In this document: one piece after another, positions 8,667 through 19,809 of the stretch
How the letters are laid out: each line of letters begins with the position of its first letter
Position numbering within the stretch: position 1 is the stretch's first letter
Translations under genes and position numbers: made by a program
The notes under the pieces: generated by a model
What the model was told of the DNA's origin: nothing
Seen by the model: the letters and a program-made list of their open reading frames with translations, nothing else
The model's database searches: none
Assembly (NCBI RefSeq): GCF_003253995.1
Contig: NZ_QKZL01000003.1
Location: 248,001-312,000 of the forward strand
Origin: Palleronia aestuarii
Lineage (GTDB): Bacteria > Pseudomonadota > Alphaproteobacteria > Rhodobacterales > Rhodobacteraceae
DNA: 64,000 nt
Reading direction: 5' to 3'

Positions 8667-10175
8667 TCAGGCGAAGAGATCCGCGTAGGTCTTTCGCAGA
8701 ATGTTCTTCTGGACCTTGCCCATCGTGTTCCTCGGCAGCTCATCGGTGAACACAACGCGTTTCGGCTGCTTGTAGCGCGCGAGGCTTTCTTCTAGCGGTG
8801 CGATGACCCGCGCTTCCTCTAGGGCCTCCCGCGCGACGACGACGGCGACGACACCCTCGCCGAAATCGGGGTGGGGGACGCCGATCACCGCGCTCTCCAC
8901 CACGCCCGGGAGAGCGTCGATGACCTCCTCAACTTCCTTCGGATAGACGTTGTAGCCGCCGGATATGACGAGGTCCTTGTCGCGACCGACGATGATCACG
9001 TAGCCATCCGCGTCGATCCGTCCGAGATCGCCGGTCATGAAGAATCCGTCCTCGCGGAACTCCTGCGCGGTCTTCTCCGGCATGTCCCAGTAGCCCCGGA
9101 AGACGTTCGGCCCCCGAACTTCGATCCCGCCGATCTCGCCGTCGGGCAGCGGATCCCCGTCGGGCGACACGATGCGCAATTCCGTCCCCGCGAGCGGGAA
9201 GCCGACCGTCCCCGCGCGGCGCTCGCCGTCATAGGGGTTGGACGTGTTCATGTTCGTCTCGGTCATGCCGTAACGCTCCAGGATGCGCTGGCCCGTCCGC
9301 GCCTCGAAGGCCGTATGGGTCTCCGCAAGAAGCGGCGCGGAGCCGGAGGTGAAGACCCTCATATGCGCCGTGGCGTCCCGCGTCAGTCGCGGATCGTCGA
9401 GCATCCGGGTATAGAATGTCGGCACGCCCATCATCGACGTGGCCTTTGGCAGGTGGGCGAAGACCGCGTCGAGATCGAAGCGCGGCAGGAAGAGGAGCGC
9501 GCCGCCGGCCACGAGGAGCGTGTTCGTCGCGACGAATAGGCCATGCGTATGGAAGATCGGCAGCACGTGGAGAAGGACGTCGTCCGCGTCGAACCGCCAG
9601 GTTTCCCGCAGGACCTCGGCGTTCGAGAGAAGGTTCGCATGGCTGAGCATCGCACCCTTCGACCGTCCGGTCGTCCCCGAAGTGTAGAGGATCGCCGCAA
9701 GATCGTCCGGGCCCCGCGAAATCGTCGTGAAATCCGTACCGGCCTTTGCCGCGTGCTCGGCGAGCGTGCCTCCGGTCCCGTCCTCGTCGAGCGTGAAGAG
9801 GCGGGCGCCGGCATCGGCGGCGAGAGGCGCGAGCGCCTCCTCCCGGTCGGGAGGGCAGACGAAAAGGGCGGGTTTCGCATCCCCGAGGAAATAGGCGATC
9901 TCCGTCGGCGTGTAGCCTGTGTTAAGCGGCAGAAAGACCGCCCCCGCACGGATCGCCGCGAGATAGAGTACGAGGGCCTCGATGGATTTGCCCGCCTGCA
10001 TCGCGACCCGGTCACCCGGTGCGACGTCATTCTCGACGAGCACGTTCGCAAGGCGCGCGATCCGTGTTTCGAGATCCCCGAAGGAAATCTCGCGATCCCC
10101 GGGCAGAAACGCGAAGACGCGCTCGCGTTCGGCAAGTCCGGCCCGCAGCAAGCCGTCGTAGAGATGGTTCGTCAT
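8667..10175 (-). CDS. matB: Malonyl-CoA synthetase
   Basis: A 502-residue ANL-superfamily adenylate-forming ligase. The P-loop-like A3 motif is ILYTSGTTGRSKGAM. The A5 region YGMTETNMNTSNPYDGERRA is the version characteristic of malonate ligases (MatB), distinguishing it from fatty-acyl or acetyl-CoA synthetases. MTGDLGRID and GRDKDLVISGGYNVYPKEVE follow, and the catalytic C-terminal lysine is in NTMGKVQKN. MatB activates malonate (and often methylmalonate) with ATP and CoA. The start at MTNHLYDG follows a GAGGC site; the open frame upstream has no protein character. No malonyl-CoA decarboxylase gene is adjacent. Confidence 0.9.
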   Translation of the reverse strand: MTNHLYDGLLRAGLAERERVFAFLPGDREISFGDLETRIARLANVLVENDVAPGDRVAMQAGKSIEALVLYLAAIRAGAVFLPLNTGYTPTEIAYFLGDAKPALFVCPPDREEALAPLAADAGARLFTLDEDGTGGTLAEHAAKAGTDFTTISRGPDDLAAILYTSGTTGRSKGAMLSHANLLSNAEVLRETWRFDADDVLLHVLPIFHTHGLFVATNTLLVAGGALLFLPRFDLDAVFAHLPKATSMMGVPTFYTRMLDDPRLTRDATAHMRVFTSGSAPLLAETHTAFEARTGQRILERYGMTETNMNTSNPYDGERRAGTVGFPLAGTELRIVSPDGDPLPDGEIGGIEVRGPNVFRGYWDMPEKTAQEFREDGFFMTGDLGRIDADGYVIIVGRDKDLVISGGYNVYPKEVEEVIDALPGVVESAVIGVPHPDFGEGVVAVVVAREALEEARVIAPLEESLARYKQPKRVVFTDELPRNTMGKVQKNILRKTYADLFA

Positions 10176-10401
10176 GCGTCGCCTCGTCCCGGATGTGTTA
10201 CGGGATGACGTTCGACAGAACCGGCCCTGCCGGCCAATCGTATGACGCCTTTCATGCGGATGCCTCCCTCGTCTTTTCTTGCGCGCCAGACGACCACGTT
10301 TCGGCCGATCTTGCAAAACGGATCGCGACGTCGGGTCGTAACGTGCCCTTTTCGACCGCGAGGCCGGTATGGATCCCGCGCTGCAGGCTTGCAATCTTCC
10401 G

Positions 10402-10416
10402 CGCAATATTATTGCG
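10402..10416. promoter_or_regulatory. 15-bp perfect palindrome upstream of coaD
   Basis: CGCAATATTATTGCG is a perfect inverted repeat (7-bp arms, 1-nt centre) ending 28 bp before the coaD start, in the 269-bp divergent matB-coaD region. A partial extra arm (TTGCAAT) lies just upstream at 10389-10395. Its position and symmetry suggest a dimeric-repressor operator. I cannot name the regulator. Confidence 0.35.
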
Positions 10417-10444
10417 TGACGCACGAGGGGATGAGGAGGACGGT

Positions 10445-10936
10445 ATGCGTGTCGCGCTTTACCCGGGAACGTTCGATCCGGTGACGCTCGGTCACCTCGA
10501 CATCATCAGGCGCGCGGCCGTTCTGGTCGATCGTCTGGTGATCGGCGTCGCGATCAATCGCGAGAAAGGCCCGCTCTTCTCGCTCGACGAGCGCGTGTCG
10601 ATGCTCGAGCAGGAATGCCAGGTGATCCGCGAGAGATCGAAGACGGAGATCGTCGTCCACCCGTTCGAGAACCTGCTCATCCAATGCGCGCGCGACGTCG
10701 GCGCCATGATGATCGTCCGCGGCCTGCGAGCGGTGGCCGATTTCGAGTACGAGTACCAGATGGTCGGGATGAACCGCGTGCTCGATGACGAGATCGAGAC
10801 CATCTTCCTGATGGCGGAGGCCGAACATCAGGCAATCGCGTCCAAGCTCGTCAAGGAGATCGCCAGGCTTGGGGGTGATGTCAGCCCCTTCGTTCCGAGC
10901 GCCGTCGGGCGAGCCCTGCGACAGCGTTTCGGCTAG
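10445..10936 (+). CDS. coaD: Phosphopantetheine adenylyltransferase
   Basis: A 163-residue nucleotidyltransferase that makes dephospho-CoA from 4'-phosphopantetheine and ATP, the penultimate step of CoA synthesis. The start is the canonical RVALYPGTFDPVTLGHLDII with the ATP-binding TxGH motif. MMIVRGLRAVADFEYEYQM provides the substrate-binding arginine block, and SKLVKEIARLGGDVSPFVP the C-terminal signature. ATG10445 follows GGATGAGGAGG; the longer open frame upstream has no homology. It is a normal-length, single-domain CoaD, transcribed away from matB, which uses CoA. Confidence 0.96.
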   Translation: MRVALYPGTFDPVTLGHLDIIRRAAVLVDRLVIGVAINREKGPLFSLDERVSMLEQECQVIRERSKTEIVVHPFENLLIQCARDVGAMMIVRGLRAVADFEYEYQMVGMNRVLDDEIETIFLMAEAEHQAIASKLVKEIARLGGDVSPFVPSAVGRALRQRFG

Positions 10937-11050
10937 GACGAACGCCACCTGCATTTCCAGACTTCTGGTCGCCGCGCCGCGGCAATCTATCATTGCGGGT
11001 CGAGGCCTTGAACGGGGCCGTGTTGCCGCAAGACAGTACCAGGAGTTTCC

Positions 11051-11983
11051 ATGACCGCCGACCGACGCCCCATCGCCCTCGCCGGGATCGGCAAGATTGC
11101 ACGCGATCGACATATTCCTGCTCTGGAGGACAGCGAAGACTGGTCCTTGGAGGCGACGATCAGCAGGAATTCCGAGGTCGAGGGGATCGAGAGCCACGCC
11201 GATATCGAGAGCTTCCTCGAGGCCCGGCCCGATATCGACACGATCTCGCTCGCCCTCCCGCCGGGACCGCGCACCGCTTATGCGGAGGCCGCGATCCGCG
11301 CCGGCCGCAACGTGATGCTCGAGAAGCCGCCCGCCCGTACGATGGCCGAATGCCTGCGGCTCGAAGCCCTCGCGGCGGAGGCTGGCGTCACGCTTTTCGC
11401 CACGTGGCATTCCCGCATGGGGCACGCCGTCGAAAGCGCGGCCGCGCGCATTCGTGAAGAGGGGCTCGTCGGTATCCGGATCGACTGGCGCGAGGACGTT
11501 CGCAAGACCCATCCGCGTCAGGACTGGATTTGGGAGGAAGGCAGTCTCGGCGTCTTCGATCCGGGGATCAACGCCTTCTCGATCCTCGGGGAGATCCTCG
11601 ACATGCCGATCGCGCTTCGCGAGGTGAGCATGGAAATCCCGTCGAACCGACAGACGCCCATCGCCGCCGATTTCGCCTTTACCCATCCTTCCGGTGCGGA
11701 GATTTCGGGAGTATTCGATTTCCGCCACGACGGCGATCCGCTCTGGGACATGTGGATCGAGACGAAAGCGGGCCGGTTCGCCCTGCGCGATAGCGGGTCG
11801 CGGCTGGAGGCCGACGATGGCGATGTCCCGGGCAATCAGAGCGAAGAATATCCGCTCCTCTACCGACGGCTCGCCGAACTGGTCGATGCGGGCGAGAGCG
11901 ATTTCGATCTGCGGCCACTGCATCACACCGCGGATGCGCATCTGATCGGGCGGCGGTCGATCGTCGAGCCATTTGACTGGTGA
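11051..11983 (+). CDS. Gfo/Idh/MocA oxidoreductase, likely D-galactose 1-dehydrogenase
   Basis: A 310-residue NAD(P)-dependent sugar dehydrogenase. The N-terminal Rossmann fold begins PIALAGIGKIARDRHIPAL, and the catalytic lysine motif is NVMLEKPPARTMAEC. The segment FATWHSRMGHAVESAA and the C-terminal half resemble bacterial galactose/arabinose 1-dehydrogenases of the De Ley-Doudoroff and related oxidative pathways. The closest functional guess is oxidation of D-galactose or L-arabinose to the lactone. An AGGAG site precedes the ATG. No other sugar-pathway gene is next to it, so the substrate remains an inference. Confidence 0.75.
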   Translation: MTADRRPIALAGIGKIARDRHIPALEDSEDWSLEATISRNSEVEGIESHADIESFLEARPDIDTISLALPPGPRTAYAEAAIRAGRNVMLEKPPARTMAECLRLEALAAEAGVTLFATWHSRMGHAVESAAARIREEGLVGIRIDWREDVRKTHPRQDWIWEEGSLGVFDPGINAFSILGEILDMPIALREVSMEIPSNRQTPIAADFAFTHPSGAEISGVFDFRHDGDPLWDMWIETKAGRFALRDSGSRLEADDGDVPGNQSEEYPLLYRRLAELVDAGESDFDLRPLHHTADAHLIGRRSIVEPFDW

Positions 11984-12034
11984 TGCGGCAGGATCGACTT
12001 GCCCTGTCGCCGGCACTTCGCGATACTTGCGCGG

Positions 12035-12110
<76 letters not shown>

Positions 12111-12155
12111 TTGCGTTCTACCTTCGGCTGTTGCTGTAATGCGTGTCCTTCCTCG

Positions 12156-13322
12156 ATGACGCCGGGTGCACGTGTCCAGGCGGCGATCGAGTGCCTCGAC
12201 CGGATTGCCGAGGGGCAGGCGGCGGAGCAGGCGCTCCTGCGTTGGTCGCGGGGCGCACGCCACGCGGGGTCGAAGGATCGCGCCGCCGTGCGCGATCACG
12301 TCTTCGACGTATTGCGCCGTTGGTGGTCTACGGCCGCGATTGGCGGCGGAGAGAGCGGACGCGCGAGGATGATCGGTCTGCTCCGCCTCGACGGGCATGA
12401 TACGGCCGCGTTCTTTACCGGACGGGGCTACGATCCGGCGCCGATCGACGAGATCGAGGCGGCATCCGGCCATGCGCCCGATCCCCTGGCCGCTCTCGAT
12501 TGCCCCACCTGGTTGGCCGACGATCTCCGGTCGGCATTCGGAGAGGATTTCGCCCCGATCATGACCAGCCTGCAGAGCCGGGCGCCGCTGTTCCTCAGGG
12601 CCAATCTCGCGCGAACCGACAGGGAAGCGGCGATGGAGGCGCTCGCCCGGGACGGCGTCGCGTCACGGGCTCACGACCTCTCGCCCACGGCCATCGAGGT
12701 CATCGACAATCCGAGAATGGCAAGTCGTACTACGGCATTCCGGGACGGGCTCGTCGAAATCCAGGATGCGGCAAGCCAGGCGGTCGTCGACGCGATCCCT
12801 TTGGACGGTGTCGGGCGGATCCTCGACTACTGCGCCGGGGGTGGCGGCAAATCGCTGGCCCTCGCCGCACGGACCGACGCCACGATCCACGCGCATGACG
12901 TCGCGCCGGAGCGGATGCGCGACATCGCACCGCGTGCCGCGCGATCGGGTGTGCGGATCGACGTTCTCGGCTCCGCGGAATTGCGAAAGCAGGCCCCTTA
13001 CGATCTCGTCGTGGTCGACGCACCCTGTTCGGGCAGCGGCGCCTGGCGACGGTCTCCAGAGGGCAAGATACGCTTCGACAGGGCGGAGCTCGAGCGACTG
13101 CTCGCGCTTCAGCGCGAGATTCTGGAACGAGCCTGCACCCATGTCGCACCCGGAGGCCTGCTCGCCTATGCGACCTGTTCCTTGCTTCCGGCTGAGAACG
13201 AAATGCAGATTTCGCACCTCCTGAACGCGACCCCCCTAGCGGAACTGAAGCTTTCGCAAAGCTGGACTCCGCTCGACGGAGGCGACGGATTTCATCTCTC
13301 TGTTCTACAACTAGCAACCTGA
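12156..13322 (+). CDS. rsmB: RsmB-family rRNA (cytosine-C5) methyltransferase
   Basis: A 388-residue SAM-dependent RNA m5C methyltransferase. The N-terminal NusB-like helical part (about residues 1-130) includes QAAIECLDRIAEGQAAEQ. The catalytic domain has the SAM loop ILDYCAGGGGKSLALAA, the PCSG motif (Cys291, used for product release) and the ATCSLLPAENE motif with nucleophile Cys341. The C-terminus GDGFHLSVL fits the family. ATG12156 is chosen because the open frame otherwise runs back into the tRNA-Val gene. RsmB methylates 16S rRNA C967 in E. coli; the exact target here is inferred from architecture. Confidence 0.88.
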   Translation: MTPGARVQAAIECLDRIAEGQAAEQALLRWSRGARHAGSKDRAAVRDHVFDVLRRWWSTAAIGGGESGRARMIGLLRLDGHDTAAFFTGRGYDPAPIDEIEAASGHAPDPLAALDCPTWLADDLRSAFGEDFAPIMTSLQSRAPLFLRANLARTDREAAMEALARDGVASRAHDLSPTAIEVIDNPRMASRTTAFRDGLVEIQDAASQAVVDAIPLDGVGRILDYCAGGGGKSLALAARTDATIHAHDVAPERMRDIAPRAARSGVRIDVLGSAELRKQAPYDLVVVDAPCSGSGAWRRSPEGKIRFDRAELERLLALQREILERACTHVAPGGLLAYATCSLLPAENEMQISHLLNATPLAELKLSQSWTPLDGGDGFHLSVLQLAT

Positions 13323-13382
13323 GGTTGATTTATTTCTGGTTTTGTCAGATCCTGGCGGCATCGCTCCGCTTGTAGGGGCATC

Positions 13383-15686
13383 ATGCCGGTCAGTCGATCG
13401 GCACCGAGAGGGGGCTCCGTATCGATGATGTCTCATGCCGCAGCCGGTACGGTTCCACGCAGATCGCTCCCTCCGGTCCTGACGACAATAGCCGTGGTCA
13501 CTTCTCTTCTTGCGCTTGCGGGGCTTTCGATGTTCTCCGGCCCAGTGGTCCCCGTCCTGTTCGTCTTGGGACTGTTCTTCATCGCTGCGGCAGGGGTCAT
13601 CGGCGTCCTGCCTCTGCTGCGGCTCCGCCGTGTCGATGCGACGATCGCCGAGGCATTCCGGTCCGATGGTGCGATCGTTTTCACGACCGATTCGGATGGC
13701 CGTATCCTCTGGACCAACGAACGCGCAGATGCGGAGCCCCATCTGTGCAAAGGCGTTTCGGTGGACGCAACGCTCGCCACCCTCTACGCCGATACGCAGC
13801 GCAGCCTGCAGCGTCTGCTTGCCCGTGCCGGGAGCGAGGTGCGGACCGCGGAGCGCGTGATCCTGCCGTCCGGTCCAGCCCAGCTTTCGGTTCGCGAGAT
13901 CGCGTCCCGGCGATATCTGTGGCGTATCGGCGACAGCGCCGGGGCCGGCGTCGCGGAGGCCGATCTGGGCGTCAGGTTCGACGCGGAAGGACGGATCGGC
14001 TGGATGTCGGCGGCATTGCAAGATGCGATCGGCACGGTTCCCGCGACGATCGACGCGCTGCTCTGCGATCCGCCACTTCGGCCCAACGCTTTTCAGCAAG
14101 TGCGGATGGGCGAGGTCAGGCTGCCCTGTTTCGTCGCGATCGAGCAGATGAACGCCGACGAAAAGCTTGCCCGGATCGTCCCGACGGATGCAAGCGAACC
14201 GAGCGGACATTTCGACCGCCTGCCTGTACCGATCCTGCAACTCGAAAAGGATGGTGCCGTAAAGCTCGCCAACCGAATGGCGCGCGAGCTTCTAACGATC
14301 GGCAAGGGTGAGACGGTCTTTCTCTCCGACCTTGTCGAAGGCCTCGGCCGGCCGGTCGCGGATTGGCTCACGGATGCGTTCGAAGGGCGGGCTCTTAACC
14401 CCGAAGTTGTCCGCGCATCGCGATCGGTTGATGACCTCTACGTCCAGATCACGCTCGATTATGCCGGATCGGAGGATGACGGGCAGATGATGGCCGTCCT
14501 GCATGATGCGACCGAGTTGAAGACGCTGGAGGCGCAATTCGTGCAGAGCCAGAAGATGCAGGCGATCGGACAGCTTGCCGGCGGCGTGGCTCATGATTTC
14601 AACAACCTGCTGACCGCGATCAGTGGACATTGTGACCTTTTGTTGCTGCGCCACGAGCCCGGGGACCAGGACTTCGCCGATCTGGAACAAATCAACCAGA
14701 ATGCCAGCCGCGCCGCGAGCCTCGTGGGGCAGCTCCTCGCATTCTCCCGCAAGCAGAACCTGCGGCCAGAGCCCATCGACCTGCGCGACATCCTGTCCGA
14801 CCTGACGCATCTGCTCAATCGCCTCGTTGGTGAACGCATTCGCCTGTCCTTCGAGAACGACCCGGCGCTGCAAATGGTCCGAGCCGACCGCCGACAACTC
14901 GAACAGGTGATCATGAACCTCGTCGTGAACGCGCGTGACGTTATGCCGGATGGCGGCCCGATCCGCATCCGCACGGAACAGCTGGTCCTCGAGGAAGCGC
15001 TCAAGCGCAATCGCGTCCAGGTCCCACCGGGCAGCTACGTGCTCGTACAGGTGATCGACAAGGGCAAGGGAATTCCGCCCGACAAATTCGACAAGATCTT
15101 CGAACCCTTCTTCACCACCAAGAAGACGGGAGAGGGAACCGGCCTCGGCCTCTCGACGGCCTATGGGATCGTGAAGCAGACCGGCGGCTATATCTTCGCC
15201 GACAGCGTACTCGGGGAAGGGGCGACCTTCTCGCTCTATTTCCCGTCGTTCGGGGATGCCGGTCCTATCGCGCCGGCGCAGTCAATCGCCGCATCCAAGA
15301 AGGAGGTCGTCGAACAAAGGGAGGGTGTCGTTCTCCTCGTCGAGGACGAGGCGCCGGTACGCGCCTTCGCGGCCCGCGCGCTGAGGATGCAGGGCTACAC
15401 CGTCTTCGAAGCCGAGCATGCCGAGGCTGCGCTGGAGATCCTCTCCGATCCCGATCTCTTCGTCGATGTCTTCGTTACGGATGTCATCATGCCTGGGAAA
15501 GACGGTCCCGCCTGGGTGCGAGAGGCGCTGGTGGAGCGTCCGGACACCAAAGTCATCTTCGTCTCGGGCTACGCCGAGGAGAGCTTTTCGGGCAATCAGG
15601 CGCGGATCCCGAACTCCGTTTTCCTGCCCAAACCGTTCTCGCTCGTCGACCTAACGAAGACCGTGCGTGCCCAGCTGGAATCCTGA
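13383..15686 (+). CDS. cckA: Hybrid histidine kinase CckA
   Basis: A 767-residue cell-cycle kinase. Two N-terminal membrane helices (about residues 33-80) precede two PAS-like sensing regions. The HisKA H-box [16 protein letters not shown] contains the phosphorylated His404. The ATPase domain has N-box [14 protein letters not shown] and [13 protein letters not shown]. The C-terminal receiver domain has the phosphoacceptor Asp700 in FVTDVIMPG and the CheY-type lysine in FLPKPFS. In alphaproteobacteria CckA works through ChpT to control CtrA; in Rhodobacter this pathway governs motility and gene-transfer-agent release. ATG13383 fits, though a start at the MM pair near 13425, after GAGGGGG, is equally plausible. 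The recA gene follows. Confidence 0.93.
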   Translation: MPVSRSAPRGGSVSMMSHAAAGTVPRRSLPPVLTTIAVVTSLLALAGLSMFSGPVVPVLFVLGLFFIAAAGVIGVLPLLRLRRVDATIAEAFRSDGAIVFTTDSDGRILWTNERADAEPHLCKGVSVDATLATLYADTQRSLQRLLARAGSEVRTAERVILPSGPAQLSVREIASRRYLWRIGDSAGAGVAEADLGVRFDAEGRIGWMSAALQDAIGTVPATIDALLCDPPLRPNAFQQVRMGEVRLPCFVAIEQMNADEKLARIVPTDASEPSGHFDRLPVPILQLEKDGAVKLANRMARELLTIGKGETVFLSDLVEGLGRPVADWLTDAFEGRALNPEVVRASRSVDDLYVQITLDYAGSEDDGQMMAVLHDATELKTLEAQFVQSQKMQAIGQLAGGVAHDFNNLLTAISGHCDLLLLRHEPGDQDFADLEQINQNASRAASLVGQLLAFSRKQNLRPEPIDLRDILSDLTHLLNRLVGERIRLSFENDPALQMVRADRRQLEQVIMNLVVNARDVMPDGGPIRIRTEQLVLEEALKRNRVQVPPGSYVLVQVIDKGKGIPPDKFDKIFEPFFTTKKTGEGTGLGLSTAYGIVKQTGGYIFADSVLGEGATFSLYFPSFGDAGPIAPAQSIAASKKEVVEQREGVVLLVEDEAPVRAFAARALRMQGYTVFEAEHAEAALEILSDPDLFVDVFVTDVIMPGKDGPAWVREALVERPDTKVIFVSGYAEESFSGNQARIPNSVFLPKPFSLVDLTKTVRAQLES

Positions 15687-15768
15687 GGCATTAACCGTCG
15701 AACGCGAATTACGGGGCGGATCACCACTTAGGCGTTGATCTGTTCCCGGTTTGATCCCATATCGAAGT

Positions 15769-15783
15769 GAACGAGAGGTGAAC
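15769..15783 (+). promoter_or_regulatory. SOS box (LexA site), GAAC-N7-GAAC type
   Basis: GAAC GAGAGGT GAAC matches exactly the direct-repeat LexA operator known from Rhodobacter and other alphaproteobacteria (GAAC-N7-GAAC / GTTC-N7-GTTC). It lies 50 bp before the recA start, where it should repress recA until DNA damage. Confidence 0.85.
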
Positions 15784-15833
15784 ACGTACCGGCATTGCCG
15801 CCCCTTCGCGGGCATGGAATAAGGATCGAGATC

Positions 15834-16922
15834 ATGGGCACAGCGAGCATTCTGGATATGGCGGACAGACGAAGCGCGGACAAGCAGAAGGCCCTGGATT
15901 CCGCCCTGGCCCAGATCGAACGTCAGTTCGGCAAGGGCTCTATCATGAAGCTCGGCGGCGAGAACCCGATCCCGGATATCGAGTCGACCTCGACCGGTTC
16001 GCTCGGCCTCGACATCGCGCTCGGTATCGGCGGCCTTCCGAAGGGCCGGATCATTGAAATCTATGGCCCCGAGAGTTCGGGCAAGACGACGCTCACGCTC
16101 CACGCCGTCGCGGAAGAACAGAAGAAGGGCGGCGTCTGTGCCTTCGTCGATGCGGAACATGCCCTCGATCCGCAATACGCCCGCAAGCTTGGCGTCGATC
16201 TCGATGACCTGCTGATTTCCCAGCCCGATACCGGGGAGCAGGCGCTCGAGATCACCGATACGCTCGTGCGCTCGGGTGCCGTCAGCATGGTGGTGGTCGA
16301 TTCGGTCGCCGCGCTGACGCCCAAATCCGAGATCGAAGGCGATATGGGCGACAGCAGCGTCGGCGTTCACGCCCGCCTGATGAGCCAGGCGATGCGCAAG
16401 CTTACCGGGTCCATTCACCGCTCCGGCTGCATGGTGATCTTCATCAACCAGATCCGGATGAAGATCGGCGTCATGTTCGGCAGCCCGGAGACGACGACAG
16501 GCGGCAACGCGCTCAAATTCTATTCCTCCGTGCGGCTCGACATCCGCCGGATCGGATCGGTCAAGGACCGCGACGAGGTCGTCGGCAATCAGACGCGGGT
16601 CAAGGTCGTCAAGAACAAGGTCGCGCCGCCGTTCAAGATCGTCGAGTTCGACATCATGTACGGCGAGGGGATCTCGAAGATGGGCGAACTCCTCGATCTC
16701 GGCGTCACGGCGGGCGTGCTTGCGAAGTCCGGTTCGTGGTTCTCCTACGGTGACGAGCGGATCGGCCAGGGTCGCGAGAACGCCAAGACCTTTTTGAAGG
16801 AAAACCGCGCCATCGCGCTCGAGATCGAGGACAAGATCCGTGCGAGCCACGGGCTCGATTTCGCCAAGGGACAGGACGACGCGGTCGTGGATGACAGCGG
16901 ATCGGCATTCGCCGAGGAATGA
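15834..16922 (+). CDS. recA: Recombinase RecA
   Basis: A 362-residue DNA-dependent ATPase and LexA co-protease. The N-terminal [20 protein letters not shown] is standard. Walker A is [10 protein letters not shown], followed by [10 protein letters not shown], the Walker B-like [12 protein letters not shown], loop L1/L2 regions and the conserved [20 protein letters not shown]. The C-terminus is acidic (DDAVVDDSG). ATG15834 follows AAGGAT; an internal ATG nine codons later would also give a complete core. The upstream SOS box shows damage-inducible control. It sits between cckA and alaS, a common order in Rhodobacterales. Confidence 0.98.
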   Translation: MGTASILDMADRRSADKQKALDSALAQIERQFGKGSIMKLGGENPIPDIESTSTGSLGLDIALGIGGLPKGRIIEIYGPESSGKTTLTLHAVAEEQKKGGVCAFVDAEHALDPQYARKLGVDLDDLLISQPDTGEQALEITDTLVRSGAVSMVVVDSVAALTPKSEIEGDMGDSSVGVHARLMSQAMRKLTGSIHRSGCMVIFINQIRMKIGVMFGSPETTTGGNALKFYSSVRLDIRRIGSVKDRDEVVGNQTRVKVVKNKVAPPFKIVEFDIMYGEGISKMGELLDLGVTAGVLAKSGSWFSYGDERIGQGRENAKTFLKENRAIALEIEDKIRASHGLDFAKGQDDAVVDDSGSAFAEE

Positions 16923-17021
16923 TCCCGCGGGGGTAGCGTCAGCCGGATGCGTTCCGCTTGCCCGGAACGGATCCGGACGATAGATGGCATGTCTGTCGAC
17001 GCCCCGAAGGAGCCGTGCCCC

Positions 17022-19676
17022 ATGCCAAGCCTGAACGACATCCGCTCCACCTTTGTCGATTTCTTCGTTCGGAACGGGCATGCGGAAGTCCCGTCATCCT
17101 CGCTCGTGCCGCGTAACGATCCGACGTTGATGTTCACCAATTCGGGCATGGTGCAGTTCAAGAACCTGTTCACCGGTCACGAGACGCGCGACTACGTCCG
17201 TGCCACGACCAGCCAGAAATGCGTGCGCGCGGGCGGCAAGCACAACGATCTCGACAATGTCGGATACACGGCCCGCCATCATACATTCTTCGAGATGCTC
17301 GGGAATTTCAGCTTCGGTGATTACTTCAAGGAGGCCGCGATCCCCTTCGCCTGGGATCTGATCACGCAGGAATTCGGGATCGATCCGAGCCGACTTCTCG
17401 TCACCGTCTATCATACCGACGAAGAGGCGGTACGGATCTGGAAGGCGCATGCCGGCTTGCCGGACGAGCGGATCATCCGCATTGCCACCAACGACAACTT
17501 CTGGATGATGGGAGAGACCGGTCCCTGCGGCCCGTGCTCCGAGATTTTCTACGATCACGGCGATCACATCCCGGGCGGCCCGCCGGGCTCTCCGGACGAG
17601 GACGGCGACCGGTTCATCGAGATCTGGAACCTCGTCTTCATGCAATACGAGCGTTTCGCCGACGGAACGCAGCGCGATCTGCCGAACCAGTCGATCGATA
17701 CCGGGATGGGTCTCGAGCGGATCGGCGCGCTTCTCCAGGGCAAGCACGACAATTACGACACCGACCTGTTGAGAAGCCTGATCGAGGCCTCCGCCCTCGC
17801 CACGCGGACGGAGCCCGACGGTCCGGGCAACGTGCATCACCGGGTCATCGCGGACCATCTCCGCTCCACCGCCTTCCTGATCGCGGACGGGGTGATGCCG
17901 TCGAGCGAGGGTCGCGGATACGTCCTGCGCCGGATCATGCGGCGGGCCATGCGTCACGCCCATCTTCTCGGTGCCGCCGATCCGGTCATGTATCGCCTGG
18001 TGCCGGCGCTGGTGAACCAGATGGGTCAGGCCTTCCCGGAACTCGTGCGATCCCAATCCGTGATTGAAAGCACACTCCTGGGAGAAGAGACCCGGTTCCG
18101 CCAGACGCTCGAGCGTGGGTTGCGGCTTCTCGATGACGAGCTCGCGCAACTTCCCGAGGCCGTCGATCTTCCGGGCGAGACGGCATTCAAGCTCTACGAC
18201 ACGTTCGGTTTCCCGCTCGACCTCACGCAGGACGCTTTGCGCGAGAAGGGGCGCGGAGTGAACACCGAGGGCTTCGACAGCGCGATGGCCAAGCAGAAGG
18301 CGCAGGCGCGTGCCGCGTGGTCCGGGTCGGGCGAGACGGCGGATGCCGAGATCTGGCTAGATATCTCGGAACAGCACGGCATCACGGAATTTCTTGGCTA
18401 CGATATGCTAGAGGCGGAAGCGGGCATTCTCGCCCTCGTCCGCGATGGGGTACGGGTCGGATCGGTGCAGGCGGGTGACGAGGTACAGATCGTCACGAAC
18501 CAGACCCCGTTCTACGCGGAGGCCGGGGGCCAGGTCGGTGATACCGGTCGCATGACCGGTGACGGTCTGCAGGTAGAGATCACCGACACGCGCAAGATCG
18601 CCGGCGTCTTCATCCACTTCGGCAAGATCGCATCCGGCGGCGCGCGTGAGGGGATGTCCGTCGAGTTGGCCGTGGACGCGGATCGGCGGGCGCGCATTCG
18701 TGCCAACCATTCCGCGACCCATCTGATTCACGAAGCGTTGCGCGGAGTGTTGGGTACGCACGTGGCGCAGCGCGGGTCGCTCAACGCACCCGACCGTCTG
18801 CGATTCGATTTCTCTCACCCCGAAGCGATGTCGGCCGAAGAGATCGCGCGCGTGCAGGCCGATGTGAACGCATTCATCCGGCAGAACTCGGCCGTCGAGA
18901 CCCGCATCATGACGCCCGACGAGGCCCGCGCACTCGGTGCGCAGGCGCTCTTCGGGGAGAAGTACGGCGAGGAGGTGCGTGTCATCTCGATGGGACGCGC
19001 CGCGACCGGCAAGGGCGCCGATGGTCAGGCATGGTCGATCGAACTCTGCGGCGGAACCCATGTCGCGCGAACCGGCGATATCGGACTTTGCGTGATCCTC
19101 GGGGATTCCGCGTCTTCCTCAGGTGTCCGTCGCCTGGAGGCGCTGACGGGAGAGGCTGCGCTCGGCTATCTCACCACGCTGCGAGAGATCGCGCAGGGCG
19201 CCGCCGACGAGCTCAAGACCGTACCAGATCGGGTCGTGGAGCGTATCAAATCCGACGCGGCAAAAGCGAAGCAGAGTGTGTCGGAAGCGGCCGAATTGCG
19301 TCGGCGTCTCGCGATGGGGGGCGGTGAAGGTGGCCCCGAAATAATGGATCTGGGCGGGACCAAGTTCCTTGCAAAGACCTTGGACGGGGTCGGCGGGCGC
19401 GATCTGCCGGCCCTGATCGACGAGCAGAAGGCGCGGCTCGGGAGTGGGATCGTTCTTCTGATCGCGGACACCGACGGCAAGGCGGCTGTCGCGGCCGGCG
19501 TAACGGACGATCTGACCGCGCGTTACTCGGCTGTCGATATCGTTCGCGCAGCCGTGGCGGAACTCGGCGGGAAAGGTGGCGGCGGTCGCCCGGACATGGC
19601 GCAGGGCGGCGGCAAGGATGCCTCCCGTGCCGAGGAAGCGATCAGCGCGGCTACGCGTCTTGTCGAAAGCGCCTGA
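17022..19676 (+). CDS. alaS: Alanyl-tRNA synthetase
   Basis: An 884-residue class II synthetase. The catalytic core begins with motif 1 around [15 protein letters not shown] and includes RPGGKHNDL-type [15 protein letters not shown]. Motif 3 is in GMGLERI. The editing domain carries [14 protein letters not shown] (HxxxH) and [14 protein letters not shown] (the Cys-x3-His pair) for zinc binding and clearance of mischarged Ser/Gly. The C-Ala domain ends with [14 protein letters not shown]17022 is chosen because AAGGAG lies about 10 nt upstream; an earlier in-frame ATG has no site. Full length for the family. Confidence 0.97.
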   Translation: MPSLNDIRSTFVDFFVRNGHAEVPSSSLVPRNDPTLMFTNSGMVQFKNLFTGHETRDYVRATTSQKCVRAGGKHNDLDNVGYTARHHTFFEMLGNFSFGDYFKEAAIPFAWDLITQEFGIDPSRLLVTVYHTDEEAVRIWKAHAGLPDERIIRIATNDNFWMMGETGPCGPCSEIFYDHGDHIPGGPPGSPDEDGDRFIEIWNLVFMQYERFADGTQRDLPNQSIDTGMGLERIGALLQGKHDNYDTDLLRSLIEASALATRTEPDGPGNVHHRVIADHLRSTAFLIADGVMPSSEGRGYVLRRIMRRAMRHAHLLGAADPVMYRLVPALVNQMGQAFPELVRSQSVIESTLLGEETRFRQTLERGLRLLDDELAQLPEAVDLPGETAFKLYDTFGFPLDLTQDALREKGRGVNTEGFDSAMAKQKAQARAAWSGSGETADAEIWLDISEQHGITEFLGYDMLEAEAGILALVRDGVRVGSVQAGDEVQIVTNQTPFYAEAGGQVGDTGRMTGDGLQVEITDTRKIAGVFIHFGKIASGGAREGMSVELAVDADRRARIRANHSATHLIHEALRGVLGTHVAQRGSLNAPDRLRFDFSHPEAMSAEEIARVQADVNAFIRQNSAVETRIMTPDEARALGAQALFGEKYGEEVRVISMGRAATGKGADGQAWSIELCGGTHVARTGDIGLCVILGDSASSSGVRRLEALTGEAALGYLTTLREIAQGAADELKTVPDRVVERIKSDAAKAKQSVSEAAELRRRLAMGGGEGGPEIMDLGGTKFLAKTLDGVGGRDLPALIDEQKARLGSGIVLLIADTDGKAAVAAGVTDDLTARYSAVDIVRAAVAELGGKGGGGRPDMAQGGGKDASRAEEAISAATRLVESA

Positions 19677-19809
19677 ACGGGGCAGCCGGATCCGATCATT
19701 GGGAACCGGCGCGCCCGTCACAAGACCTCACGGCCTTCGATGCATTCCGTATCGGGAGATACTCCGACCACGGCCGCGCTGACTGATCGATATCACATCT
19801 CGAAGTCTT

